A model generated the notes under the pieces. It did no database searches. It was not told the DNA's origin and saw only the letters and a list, made by a program, of their open reading frames with translations. From positions 2,046,001-2,110,000 of the forward strand of contig NZ_WVHL01000005.1 in assembly GCF_009861525.1 (NCBI RefSeq): 64,000 nt of DNA, written 5' to 3'. The position numbers and the translations under genes are program-made. Shown here piece after piece: positions 34,006 through 42,304 of this stretch. Numbering within the stretch: position 1 is the first letter of the stretch; each line of letters opens with the position of its first letter. This stretch comes from Pseudomonas sp. LD120. Lineage in GTDB: Bacteria > Pseudomonadota > Gammaproteobacteria > Pseudomonadales > Pseudomonadaceae.

Positions 34006-35036
34006 TCAAGCGTTCGGATGTGGGTCGTACTGGCCGCCTTTGGCCAGTACCGCCCACACGATTCGCGCCAGTTTGTTTGCTAGCGCACACGCGACGACAT
34101 TGGAGTGGCGGCGCGTCAGCAGTTCCCGAACCCAAGCCCCCAAGGCGTCTTCTCGCTTGTCGATATGACGCATGATGGCTCGCGCGCCTTGTACCAGCAA
34201 TTGGCGGATGTGTTTGTCGCTGCGCTTGCTGATCCCCAGAAGCACCGTCTTTCCATCCGTCGAGTATTGCCTCGGCACCAGCCCCAGCGAAGCGGCAAAA
34301 TCGCGTCCACTTCGAGAGTTCGACGCATCGCCCACATCCGCCAATACCGCACTGGCGATGATTGGGCCGATGCCAGGAATACTCTGCCAGCGATTTCCGG
34401 CATCGTCCTCTTTCAACTGCTGTTTCAGGTCGGACTCGATGTCCTTGATTTCATCATTGAGCTGTTGGATTTGACGATGGAGACGCATCACCACGCTCTT
34501 TAGGCGCAATGGAACCGGATGTTGTGGATCGTCCAGCAGCGCTGGCACACGGTGCAACGCCGTTGCGCCGTTGCGCCGATGGGCAGGCTGATCCCGAATT
34601 CCAGCAAAAAGCCATGAATCTGATTGGTCGCGACGGTGCGATGGCCAATCAAGAAGTCTCGGACACGATGCAAAGCTGAAAGCGTTTGTTGCTCTGCGGT
34701 TTTAATCGAGCAGAAGCGCATCGCGGGGCGGCTCGCCGCCTCGCAAATCGCTTCGGCATCAATGAAGTCGTTTTTGTTGCCTTTGACGAACGGCTTAACG
34801 TATTGCGGGGCAATCAGTTTTACCTCGTGGCCCAATGCCTCAACCTGTCGAGCCAACCAGTGGGCACCGCCACACGATTCCATCACCGCCGTGCAGGCCG
34901 GCAGTTGGGCCAATGTGCTGAGCAATTGGCTGCGACTGGTTTTCTTGCGCAGGACCTGATGACCTTTGGCATCCTGGCCATGCAGGTGGAAGCTGTGTTT
35001 GCCAATGTCGATACCGAGAAGCGTCATCGTGTTCAT
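34006..35036 (-). pseudogene. IS110-family transposase, frameshifted
   Basis: The N-terminal part (from ATG 35036) holds the DEDD RuvC-like domain: LGIDIGKHSFHLHG, then MESCGGAHWLARQ and KNDFIDAEAICEA. The C-terminal part, in another frame to the stop at 34006, holds the Tnp20 domain with the helix-hairpin-helix IPGIGPIIASAVLADVGD and SLGLVPRQYSTDGKTVLLG. The frame is lost at 34561-34576, where CGTTGCGC (plus strand) is repeated in tandem. Removing one 8-bp copy restores one frame of about 340 residues (GATALHRVPALLDDP). The gene is therefore a recent pseudogene; a programmed frameshift is unlikely because the break is an exact duplication. Confidence 0.88.
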
Positions 35037-35057
35037 GAGAGATCCTCCGCCGAAAAC

Positions 35058-35095
35058 GAGAAAAGCCCTGCAAGCGTAAACCTGCAGGGCTTCTC
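35058..35095 (-). terminator. Hairpin at the upstream end of the IS110 element
   Basis: GAGAAAAGCCCTGCA and TGCAGGGCTTCTC pair with one 2-nt bulge. Read leftward it ends in TTTTCTCGTTTTC, so it could stop transcription entering the transposase gene from fabB. It could equally be part of a structured non-coding RNA of the element. Confidence 0.5.
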
Positions 35096-35116
35096 GGTCA
35101 GGCTGACCATCTCATT

Positions 35117-35142
35117 AAGCCCCGAACCAGTCGGGGCTTTTT
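35117..35142. terminator. Remnant of the fabB terminator at the IS junction
   Basis: AAGCCCCGA and TCGGGGCTT form a stem. The T-run remains on the plus-strand side (CTTTTTGC), but the leftward side needed by fabB now reads AATGAG because the IS begins there. The missing A-tract sits at 33893-33897. Confidence 0.8.
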
Positions 35143-35164
35143 GCATTCGGCGAAGCGGCGGGGC

Positions 35165-36385
35165 TTACTTGCCCTGCCAGCGCTTCAGCACCAGGGTGGC
35201 GTTGGTGCCACCGAAGCCGAAGCTGTTGCTCATCACGGTGTTGATGGTGGCGTCTTCGCGAGTCTTGGTCAGGATCGGCATGTCGGCGACTTCCGGGTCC
35301 AGCTCATCGATGTTGGCCGAACCGGCCATGAAGTTGCCTTCCATCATCAGCATGCAGTAGATCGCCTCATGAACGCCGGCGGCGCCCAGGGAGTGACCCG
35401 ACAGGCTCTTGGTGGAGCTGATGGCCGGAGCCTTGTCACCGAACACTTCACGCACACCTTTCATTTCCGCGATATCGCCGACCGGAGTCGAAGTGCCGTG
35501 GGTATTCAGGTAGTCGATTGGGGCGTCGACGGTGGACATGGCCATCTGCATGCAGCGAATGGCGCCTTCGCCGCTTGGAGCCACCATGTCGTAACCATCG
35601 GAAGTGGCGCCATAGCCGACGATTTCCGCGTAGATCTTGGCGCCGCGGGCCAGAGCATGTTCCAGCTCCTCGACCACCACCATGCCGCCACCACCGGCAA
35701 TGACGAAGCCGTCACGTTTGGCATCGTAGGCGCGGGAGGCCTTTTCCGGGGTTTCGTTGTACTGGGTGGACAGCGCGCCCATGGCGTCGAACAGGAACGA
35801 TTGAGTCCAATGCTCTTCTTCACCGCCGCCGGCGAAGACGATGTCCTGCTTGCCCATCTGGATCTGTTCCATGGCGGTACCGATGCAGTGAGCACTGGTG
35901 GCGCAGGCCGAAGCGATGGAGTAGTTCAGGCCCTTGATTTTGAACGGAGTGGCCAGGCAGGCGGAAACCGTGCTGCTCATGGTCCGCGTGACACGGTATG
36001 GGCCAACGCGCTTGACGCCTTTCTCGCGCAGGATGTCCAGCGCTTCCATCTGGTTCAGGGTCGAAGCACCGCCGGAGCCAGCGATCAGGCCGGTACGCGG
36101 GTTGGACACTTGTTCTTCGCTCAGGCCGGAGTCGGCGATGGCGTCTTTCATGGCCAGGTAGGCGTAAGCCGCCGCGTGGCCGACGAAGCGATAGATCTTG
36201 CGATCGATCAGTTCTTCAAGGTTCAGGTCAATGGAGCCGGAAACCTGGCTACGCAGACCCATTTCGGCATATTCCGGGTTGAAGCGGATGCCAGGGCGAC
36301 TTGCACGCAGGTTAGCGGAGACGGTCTCTTTGTCATTGCCCAGGCACGAAACAATGCCAAGACCAGTGATAACGACGCGGCGCAT
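35165..36385 (-). CDS. fabB: 3-oxoacyl-ACP synthase I (FabB)
   Basis: FabB elongates acyl-ACPs and is needed for unsaturated fatty acid synthesis together with FabA. The 406-residue protein has the thiolase-fold triad Cys161 (ASACATSAHC), His296 (NTHGTSTP) and His331 (LSGHSLGAAG), and the C-terminal Gly-rich SNSFGFGGTNATLVL. It starts 11 bp after fabA, so fabAB form one operon. Its natural terminator is interrupted by an IS110 insertion 23 bp after the stop codon. Confidence 0.97.
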   Translation of the reverse strand: MRRVVITGLGIVSCLGNDKETVSANLRASRPGIRFNPEYAEMGLRSQVSGSIDLNLEELIDRKIYRFVGHAAAYAYLAMKDAIADSGLSEEQVSNPRTGLIAGSGGASTLNQMEALDILREKGVKRVGPYRVTRTMSSTVSACLATPFKIKGLNYSIASACATSAHCIGTAMEQIQMGKQDIVFAGGGEEEHWTQSFLFDAMGALSTQYNETPEKASRAYDAKRDGFVIAGGGGMVVVEELEHALARGAKIYAEIVGYGATSDGYDMVAPSGEGAIRCMQMAMSTVDAPIDYLNTHGTSTPVGDIAEMKGVREVFGDKAPAISSTKSLSGHSLGAAGVHEAIYCMLMMEGNFMAGSANIDELDPEVADMPILTKTREDATINTVMSNSFGFGGTNATLVLKRWQGK

Positions 36386-36396
36386 GCGGATAACCC

Positions 36397-36912
36397 TTAG
36401 AAGTTGTCAGTTGAGGTAAACACGCCGACCCGAAGGCCTTCGGCGGTATAGATTTCGCGGCCGTCAACGCTGACCGAACCATCGGCGATGGCCATGTTCA
36501 GCTTGCCCTTGAGGACGCGCTTGATATGAATGTTATAGGTGACTTTTTTCGCGGTCGGCAGCACCTGGCCGAAGAATTTCACTTCCCCCGAACCCAGGGC
36601 GCGGCCACGGCCCGGCAGACCTTGCCAGCCGAGAAAGAAACCGACCAGTTGCCACATGGCATCCAGGCCCAGGCAGCCTGGCATCACTGGGTCGCCTTCG
36701 AAGTGGCAAGCGAAGAACCACAGGTCTGGAGTGATATCCAGCTCAGCGACCAATTCACCTTTACCGTACTTGCCACCCTCTTCGCTGATCTGGGTGATGC
36801 GATCCACCATCAGCATGTTGGGGGCGGGCAGTTGCGCGTTACCTGGGCCGAACAGCTCACCGCGACTGCAGCGCAGCAGGTCTTCCCGAGTAAAGGCGTT
36901 TTGTTTGGTCAT
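36397..36912 (-). CDS. fabA: 3-hydroxydecanoyl-ACP dehydratase/isomerase (FabA)
   Basis: FabA dehydrates 3-hydroxydecanoyl-ACP and isomerises the product to the cis-3 form, the branch point to unsaturated fatty acids. The 171-residue length is standard. His70 lies in FFACHFEGDPVMPGCLGLD, with Asp84 as the second catalytic residue. ATG 36912 follows GAGGAGCTCGC. A 16-bp palindrome about 135 bp upstream (37046-37061) may be the operator for an unsaturated-fatty-acid regulator. Confidence 0.97.
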   Translation of the reverse strand: MTKQNAFTREDLLRCSRGELFGPGNAQLPAPNMLMVDRITQISEEGGKYGKGELVAELDITPDLWFFACHFEGDPVMPGCLGLDAMWQLVGFFLGWQGLPGRGRALGSGEVKFFGQVLPTAKKVTYNIHIKRVLKGKLNMAIADGSVSVDGREIYTAEGLRVGVFTSTDNF

Positions 36913-37045
36913 GCGAGCTCCTCAATAGTCCCGTGCGGCAGGGTTGGGCAATCTTCCCGGCCGATCGAAGCGTTCATGCCTCGAGCCGGCAGCCTACTCA
37001 TAGACTATTGCGTTGTAGTGAAAGTCACAGCGCCAAGGGCATGAA

Positions 37046-37061
37046 AGTACACTTGTGCACT
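37046..37061. promoter_or_regulatory. Candidate FabR/DesT-type operator upstream of fabA
   Basis: AGTACAC-TT-GTGCACT is a near-perfect palindrome (6 of 7 positions per arm). The AGT-N-CAC half-sites resemble those bound by TetR-type regulators of unsaturated fatty acid genes (FabR in enterobacteria, DesT in pseudomonads). The position, 134 bp ahead of the fabA start, fits a promoter-proximal operator. Confidence 0.5.
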
Positions 37062-37071
37062 GAAATTTTTG

Positions 37072-37092
37072 TAGAGGGCCTTTTCGGCCCCC
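37072..37092 (-). terminator. Hairpin between the hybrid kinase gene and fabA
   Basis: GGGCC and GGCCC flank a 5-nt loop. Read leftward it is followed by TCTACAAAAATTTC. It is a weak candidate for ending the receptor/kinase operon before fabA. Confidence 0.4.
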
Positions 37093-37159
37093 CTTCGGGT
37101 GCCTAAGACTGCCGCACTTTCGCTCATCACGCCAGTCATAGGTGTGCGAAAACAGCCTG

Positions 37160-39061
37160 TTACTGCACCCAGCGTTGGATAATTTGCTGCAGATCAGTGC
37201 GCTTGAATGGCTTGGCCAGGTAGTCGTTCATGCCGGCCGCGAGGCAGGCTTCACGGTCGCCCTGCAAGGCGTTGGCGGTCAGGGCGATGATCGGTAGGTC
37301 GGCGCATCCGGGTAATTGGCGGATCTGCCGAGTGGCTTCGTAGCCGTCGACCAGCGGCAGTCGGCAGTCCATCAAAATCGCTTCGAAAATCAGGCTTTCA
37401 GCGCTGCGCACCGCCTGGGCACCGTCGGTGACGATGCTCACGGTAAATCCCAGGCTACGCAGCATGGCCTGGATCACGGTCTGGTTCACCGGATTGTCCT
37501 CCACCAGTAGGACGTTGCGGCCTTCGCCCTGGTGAGCGGCCGTGTTCACTCGCGGCGCCAGCACGGGCAGGCTTTGCTGAAACAGCGCCAGGGGGATTTC
37601 CAGGGTGAACACCGAGCCCTGGCCTTCCTCGCTCTGGGCCCGCAGGGTGCCGCCCATGCGTTCAGCCAGGGTCCGGGCGATAGGCAGGCCCAGGCCCGTG
37701 CCGCCGTAGCGTCGGGAGATCGAGCTGTCGGCCTGCTGGAAGGCATCGAACATCATTTCCAGGCTGGCCGGACTGATGCCAATCCCGCTGTCGCGCACCG
37801 CGCAGGTAAACCACAGGAGTTCATGGTCCAGGGCTTGCCACTGCGCTTGGACGGTGATGCTGCCTTGCTCGGTGAACTTCAGCGCGTTGCCGATCAGGTT
37901 GACCAGAATTTGCCGGATCCGCGTCGGGTCGCCCTTGACCTGCAGCGACTCCATGCCCGGCGGTAGCCGCAGTTGCAGGTCCAGGCCGCGCTGCAGCGCG
38001 CTGTGCTGAAAGGCTTGGGCCGAACTGCTGATCAAGTCGGCAAGGTTGAACGGAATATGTTCCAGTTCCAGGGCTGAGCGCTCGATGCGTGAGAAATCGA
38101 GGATGTCGTTGATCACCTTGAGCAAGTGCTCAGTGGATTCGGAGGCCAGCGCTGCGTATTCGCTCTGTTCCCGGGTCATCTCCGTGGTTTCCAGCAACTG
38201 CAGCATGCCCAATACGCCGTTCATCGGCGTGCGCAGCTCGTGGCTCATCATTGCCAGGAAGTCCGATTTGGCCTTGTTTGCCCGTTCCGCTTCTTCCCGG
38301 GTCTGAATCAGTTGTGACATGGCTTGCTGTTGTTCGCGGCTGGCCAGTTCCAGGCCCGCGGCAAGGTTGTTGATGTGGCGCGCCAGGTTGTCCAACTCGC
38401 CATCGTCGACGATGGGCAGCGCGGTTTTGAAGTCACCGTCCTGAATGGCTTTCACCGCATGGCCCATGGCGCTGATGGGTTTGGCCAGTCCGGCCGCGAG
38501 GCGCCGGGCCAGGAGGTAGGTGAAGAGCAGCGCGAACAGGGCGAGAACGCCGGCCTTGAGGAGGATTTCCTGCTGGCGCTGATTGAAGGCGTCGTTGGAC
38601 ATGCCGACAATCACTCGTCCCAGGTAACCGTCGCCCTGGCTGTTCAGGCTGGCCGGATCGTTCTGCAAAAAGTCGTTGTGCACCTGTATGCGCTGCAGCC
38701 GTACCGGGGCTTGGAACACTTTGATCTGTTGGGCGTGATTGTGAGTGGCGGACGCTTGTTCGACATACACCAGGATGTTGTTGGCGCTGTCCTGGACTTC
38801 CAGAAAGTGCACATGGGGCGTCGCCAGCGTGGCTTGCAGCAGGCTTTCCAGGCCATCGTTATTGCCCGAGATCAGCCCGTATTCGGTGGCCGGCGCCAAC
38901 TGGTTGGCGATCAGTTGGCCGGTGTGGTTCAGCTCCTGGCGCAGGTCCTGAATGCGCACGAAGGTAAAGAAGCTGATCAGCAGCAAGGTCAGGAGCAGGG
39001 CTGGGCCAAGGCTGATGAGCTGAGTGCGGGTATGGATGTCCCAGCGGCGCCGCAATGTCAT
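37160..39061 (-). CDS. Hybrid sensor histidine kinase (PA1611-like)
   Basis: The 633-residue protein has TM1 (about 14-36), a periplasmic sensor (37-165), TM2 (168-186), HAMP (187-240) and a coiled segment. HisKA has phospho-acceptor His274 in FLAMMSHELRTPMNG. HATPase_c has the N-box LIGNALKFTEQG, DSGIGIS and GGTGLGL. A C-terminal receiver domain carries Asp565 (ILMDCRLPLVDGYEAT). I recall P. aeruginosa PA1611, which lies beside fabA, as a hybrid kinase that interacts with RetS in the Gac network; the same position and architecture suggest orthology. Its start overlaps the upstream binding-protein gene by 4 bp. There is no Hpt domain, so a separate phosphotransfer partner is expected. Confidence 0.9.
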   Translation of the reverse strand: MTLRRRWDIHTRTQLISLGPALLLTLLLISFFTFVRIQDLRQELNHTGQLIANQLAPATEYGLISGNNDGLESLLQATLATPHVHFLEVQDSANNILVYVEQASATHNHAQQIKVFQAPVRLQRIQVHNDFLQNDPASLNSQGDGYLGRVIVGMSNDAFNQRQQEILLKAGVLALFALLFTYLLARRLAAGLAKPISAMGHAVKAIQDGDFKTALPIVDDGELDNLARHINNLAAGLELASREQQQAMSQLIQTREEAERANKAKSDFLAMMSHELRTPMNGVLGMLQLLETTEMTREQSEYAALASESTEHLLKVINDILDFSRIERSALELEHIPFNLADLISSSAQAFQHSALQRGLDLQLRLPPGMESLQVKGDPTRIRQILVNLIGNALKFTEQGSITVQAQWQALDHELLWFTCAVRDSGIGISPASLEMMFDAFQQADSSISRRYGGTGLGLPIARTLAERMGGTLRAQSEEGQGSVFTLEIPLALFQQSLPVLAPRVNTAAHQGEGRNVLLVEDNPVNQTVIQAMLRSLGFTVSIVTDGAQAVRSAESLIFEAILMDCRLPLVDGYEATRQIRQLPGCADLPIIALTANALQGDREACLAAGMNDYLAKPFKRTDLQQIIQRWVQ

Positions 39062-39987
39062 GGGCGTTTTTCTCCTTCGCTCAACTGGCGCGCGACGGCC
39101 TCGGGGTCGATTTTTTCTATCCCCAGAGAACGTGCCACCTGTGGGTTGCTCATTACTTTGAAGGCCGCCGGGTACAGCGCCCGGGGCCAATGTACCGGTG
39201 CTTGGTCAAGCAGGTTATCCAGGGTGTGTAACCAATCCTGCTGGTCGCTGTAGGTGCTGGCCAGGCTGCCAGCCTTGACGAAGCCGGCATTGGGGCCGAT
39301 CAAAGCTTGTTGCTGGGCGTAGCTGCTGAGCAGCAGGTTTTTCACGGTTTTCGGGTTGTACAGCCTGGGATCATCCAGGCCCAGTAGCACGTTGCTGTTG
39401 CGCAGCACATTTTGCAGTGGACGGCTGTCTTGGGTGCTGTCCCAGGGTTCGGCGACGATTTCCATGTCCAAGGACTGCGCTGCTGTGCGCAGTTCCTTGA
39501 GCAGAAACCGGCTGTCCCTGGTGTACAGCACCCCAACCCGACGGACTTGGGGCAAGAGGCTGCGAATCAGGCGCAGTTGACGGGGCAGCGGTGGATCGCT
39601 CCAGAGCAGGCTGAGCCGGGGGTGAGGCACGCCATGCAGGCGCAGTTCAGCCTGCAGACGGCTGACGCGCAGTACCAGGGTGGCCGGCCCCAGAGGGTCT
39701 TGCAGGCGCCAGTCCAGGCTTTGCGGGTCCAGCAGAATCAGACGTATGGCACTGGGTAATTTACCGGGCGCTGGCAACTGCGCCAGCGGCATGAAGCGCA
39801 CGTGGTCCTGGGGGCGCCGGTTGGCCAGTTCCTGAGTGAAGTTGCGCAGCCCTTCGCTGTCCTCGTTGGCGATCAGCAATAGGTCGGCGGCGCGCAGCGG
39901 GGTGCACAGCAGCAAACCCAGCAGAAGCAGGCTCCAAGCGAGTCGAGTACGCCTGCGCAAGCCCCCCCGGGGCCGATGCCGGGTCAT
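39058..39987 (-). CDS. Predicted periplasmic substrate-binding-type protein
   Basis: The 309-residue protein from ATG 39987 has an Arg-rich N-terminus and a signal peptide (LAWSLLLLGLLLCTPLRA, about residues 15-35). Two Rossmann-like lobes follow. The second lobe (LPQVRRVGVLYTRDSRFLLKELRTAA, then NVLLGLDDPRLYNPKTVKNLLL and ALIGPNAGFVKAGSLASTYS) resembles ABC-type binding proteins of the ABC_sub_bind family. It starts 1 bp after the TonB receptor stop and overlaps the hybrid kinase by 4 bp. The arrangement suggests it presents a ligand to the kinase rather than to an ABC permease, since no permease gene is present. Confidence 0.72.
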   Translation of the reverse strand: MTRHRPRGGLRRRTRLAWSLLLLGLLLCTPLRAADLLLIANEDSEGLRNFTQELANRRPQDHVRFMPLAQLPAPGKLPSAIRLILLDPQSLDWRLQDPLGPATLVLRVSRLQAELRLHGVPHPRLSLLWSDPPLPRQLRLIRSLLPQVRRVGVLYTRDSRFLLKELRTAAQSLDMEIVAEPWDSTQDSRPLQNVLRNSNVLLGLDDPRLYNPKTVKNLLLSSYAQQQALIGPNAGFVKAGSLASTYSDQQDWLHTLDNLLDQAPVHWPRALYPAAFKVMSNPQVARSLGIEKIDPEAVARQLSEGEKRP

Positions 39988-39988
39988 G

Positions 39989-42130
39989 TCAGAACTCCAG
40001 CTCTGCGCTGAAATAGACCACGTGCCTTGAGTCATACAGGTTGTCGGCGAAGGTGCTGGGCGCATGGTCGAGTCGTTGTTGCAGGGTGCCCGCCAGCTCC
40101 AGACTGGCTTTACTCAAGGCCAGGCGCTTGGCAATGCGGGTATCGACTCGCTCAAAACGGTAGCCGTTGAGTGAGTTGTCACCGTAGTAGAAGAGCGCGC
40201 TGGACCAACCCTGGCCCCAGTTGCGCAGCCAGCCGGCGGAACCGCTGTTGCTGGCGGTCAGGCGCTGGTCCAGGGGATTGCTGGCTTGGGCGCGCACGTA
40301 GGCGTAACCCAGGCGCAGGCGGTCGACGCGGCTCAATTGCCAGTCCACTTGGGTCTCGGCGCCGGAGAAGCGCGAGGCGTTGCTGTTGCTGGCGATGTAT
40401 TGGTTATTGCGCAGTGGCTCGCTGATCATCCCGGTGATTTCGTCGTAGAACAATTTGACGTCGAGGTTCAGGGCCAGGTCGATGAAGTAGCCGTTGTAGC
40501 CCAGTTCCCGGGAGCGCATGTGTTCCTTGTCCAGGTTGCCGGGGCCACGGGTCTTGACGAAGTACTGGGCGCTGCTCTGGCCATTGAGCGTGGGGCTCAA
40601 GCCGGTAACCCGGTAGCTCCAGTCGACGTTGTTTTCGAACATGTCCGGGGAGCGGATGGCTTCCGAGTACACCGCTCGCAAGCCGTGGCGCGGGTTGATC
40701 AGGTAGTTGACCGCCACCCGTGGCGTCAGGGAGTGGCCGGTCAGTTGGGTGTCTTCGTACATAGCCCCGCCCTGAAGCAGCCAGTGTTCGCTGGCTTGCC
40801 ATTCCAGTTGGCCAAACAAGCGCCAAGTGGTGTCGTCGAGGGTGCCGTTGAAATACGTTTCGGAATCGGCCCGGTCATAACGATAGTTCATGCCGCTGAC
40901 CAGCCGCAGGTTGTCGCTGAGGCTCAGGGTGTCCTGCAGTTCCAGGTCATAGCGGGTTTCTCGGGCGCTTTGATCGATGTTGCCGCAGACGGTCTGGCTG
41001 CCGCCTTCGTTATTCCATTGTTGGAGGACCTGGCTGGCGAGTGCTTCTTCCGCAGGGGTCCCCGAGGGGGCAGTCGAATAGTGGGTTATGCGCCGCGCCA
41101 GGCGCTCGGCATAATTCGGGTTGAGTTGCCAGAGGCGGGTCAGTTCGGGGCTGAAGGAGACCGCCGCGTCACAAGCCCGCCAGGTTTGCTGGCGGTCCCA
41201 GTGCTGGGCCGAGCCCTGTATATAAAGGCTGTGCCGGGGGTTGATGTCCAGGTTCCAACGCAATGAACCAGCGTAGTCCTTGGCTACGACATCGGAGTTG
41301 TAACCTTGCGAGGTCACGCCGGCGAACACGGGGCGGTAAGTGTAGGGGCGCTGGTTGGTGCCCTCTTTGGCATTCAACTGCCAATCGATGCTCTGCTGTT
41401 CGTTGAGCATCTGGCTTACTGACAGGCTGAAGCGGTTCAAGCGTTTGCTGTCGCGGTAATCGGCGCCCACACGGTTCTTGTCGAAGCCGTCGTCTTCCTG
41501 CCCCGACAACGATAGCCGAAGGTCGCCGCTTTCCCAGCCGCTGCCTTGGCTGGCGTACCAGTCGTTGATGCCGCGTTCGCCCCGGGTCACCTTGAACCGC
41601 GTGCCGTGGCTGTTGGCGGGGGAGCGAGTAATGATATTGACCACCGCCATCAGCGCATTGGCGCCGTAGCTGACGGTGTTGGGGCCGCGAAACACCTCGA
41701 TGCGCTCGATGTCTTCCATGGCCACCGGGATGTCGCTCCAGTCCACCGTGGCCAGGCCCGCGCGATACACCGAGCGTCCGTCGATCAGCACTTGCATGCG
41801 TCGGGCTTCGCTGGCGTTGGTGCCGTGGTAGTTGACTGTGGCCTGATTGCCACTGATGGCGCCGACCATCATGCCCGGCACCAGGCGCAGCAATTCGCTG
41901 ATGTTCCGGGCGCCGCTGGCCTTGATCAGCTCGTTGTCGAGCACGGTCATGCTGCCGGGGACCGCGGCGGGGGACTGCTTGAGGCGGGTGGCGGTCAACA
42001 CGTGTGGCAATGCGGAGCCGTCGAGAAACAGATCGTCGGCCAGCACCGACTGGCCGAACAGCATGCTCAGCAACAGTGATAGACGAAGAGTGGAGGGACC
42101 TGCGGACACGACACAGCCTTGAATGGACAT
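39989..42130 (-). CDS. TonB-dependent outer-membrane receptor
   Basis: The 713-residue protein from ATG 42130 has a signal peptide (LRLSLLLSMLFGQSVLA). A plug domain follows (TRLKQSPAAVPGSMTVLDNE, then ISELLRLVPGMMVG, RRMQVLIDGRSVYRAGL and IERIEVFRGPNTVSYGANA). The beta barrel ends in an aromatic C-terminal Phe (YFSAELEF), the usual BAM signal. No classical TonB box is obvious to me near the start. These receptors import siderophores, vitamins or glycans; nothing here fixes the ligand. A longer reading from 42232 lacks a signal peptide at its start. It leads the receptor / binding protein / kinase operon. Confidence 0.88.
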   Translation of the reverse strand: MSIQGCVVSAGPSTLRLSLLLSMLFGQSVLADDLFLDGSALPHVLTATRLKQSPAAVPGSMTVLDNELIKASGARNISELLRLVPGMMVGAISGNQATVNYHGTNASEARRMQVLIDGRSVYRAGLATVDWSDIPVAMEDIERIEVFRGPNTVSYGANALMAVVNIITRSPANSHGTRFKVTRGERGINDWYASQGSGWESGDLRLSLSGQEDDGFDKNRVGADYRDSKRLNRFSLSVSQMLNEQQSIDWQLNAKEGTNQRPYTYRPVFAGVTSQGYNSDVVAKDYAGSLRWNLDINPRHSLYIQGSAQHWDRQQTWRACDAAVSFSPELTRLWQLNPNYAERLARRITHYSTAPSGTPAEEALASQVLQQWNNEGGSQTVCGNIDQSARETRYDLELQDTLSLSDNLRLVSGMNYRYDRADSETYFNGTLDDTTWRLFGQLEWQASEHWLLQGGAMYEDTQLTGHSLTPRVAVNYLINPRHGLRAVYSEAIRSPDMFENNVDWSYRVTGLSPTLNGQSSAQYFVKTRGPGNLDKEHMRSRELGYNGYFIDLALNLDVKLFYDEITGMISEPLRNNQYIASNSNASRFSGAETQVDWQLSRVDRLRLGYAYVRAQASNPLDQRLTASNSGSAGWLRNWGQGWSSALFYYGDNSLNGYRFERVDTRIAKRLALSKASLELAGTLQQRLDHAPSTFADNLYDSRHVVYFSAELEF

Positions 42131-42304
42131 GAATGGCGCGCATGTTAACCGAGCTAGTCGAGTTTTCCAGTCATTAAGCCCGACATTCCCCGACTGAACC
42201 TGCCTGTTCTCAACAAATTGGCTGAATGGCACCAGGGGCTGGTGATGAAAAAACCGCTCCGTATAATGCCGCCATCGCCATTGCTATGGATAAACGGATT
42301 GCAT

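Larger units (their letters stand above)
33902..35122 (-). mobile_element. IS110-family insertion sequence, inactive
   Basis: An insertion of about 1.22 kb carries one leftward transposase gene, broken by a frameshift. Boundaries are inferred from the target. The sequence TGAAAAAGCCC at 33891-33901 and AAGCCCCGAACCAG at 35117-35130 share AAGCCC, and joining them restores a perfect bidirectional terminator (AAAAAGCCCCGA...TCGGGGCTTTTT) behind fabB. No terminal inverted repeats were seen, as expected for the IS110 group. Inside, a strong hairpin (35058-35095) precedes the transposase gene, and a 104-bp non-coding tail follows it. IS110 elements are guided by a bridge RNA from a non-coding end; whether one remains here cannot be told by eye. 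Confidence 0.75.

Noticed and set aside
34006..35036. Programmed -1 frameshifting of the IS110 transposase
   Set aside because: The break is an exact 8-bp tandem duplication without a slippery heptamer, and IS110 transposases are normally made from one frame.
40286..41266. 326-codon plus-strand frame within the TonB receptor gene
   Set aside because: The minus-strand receptor has plug and barrel motifs and a proper C-terminus; the plus frame is low-complexity Val/Ala/Gly-rich and unsupported.
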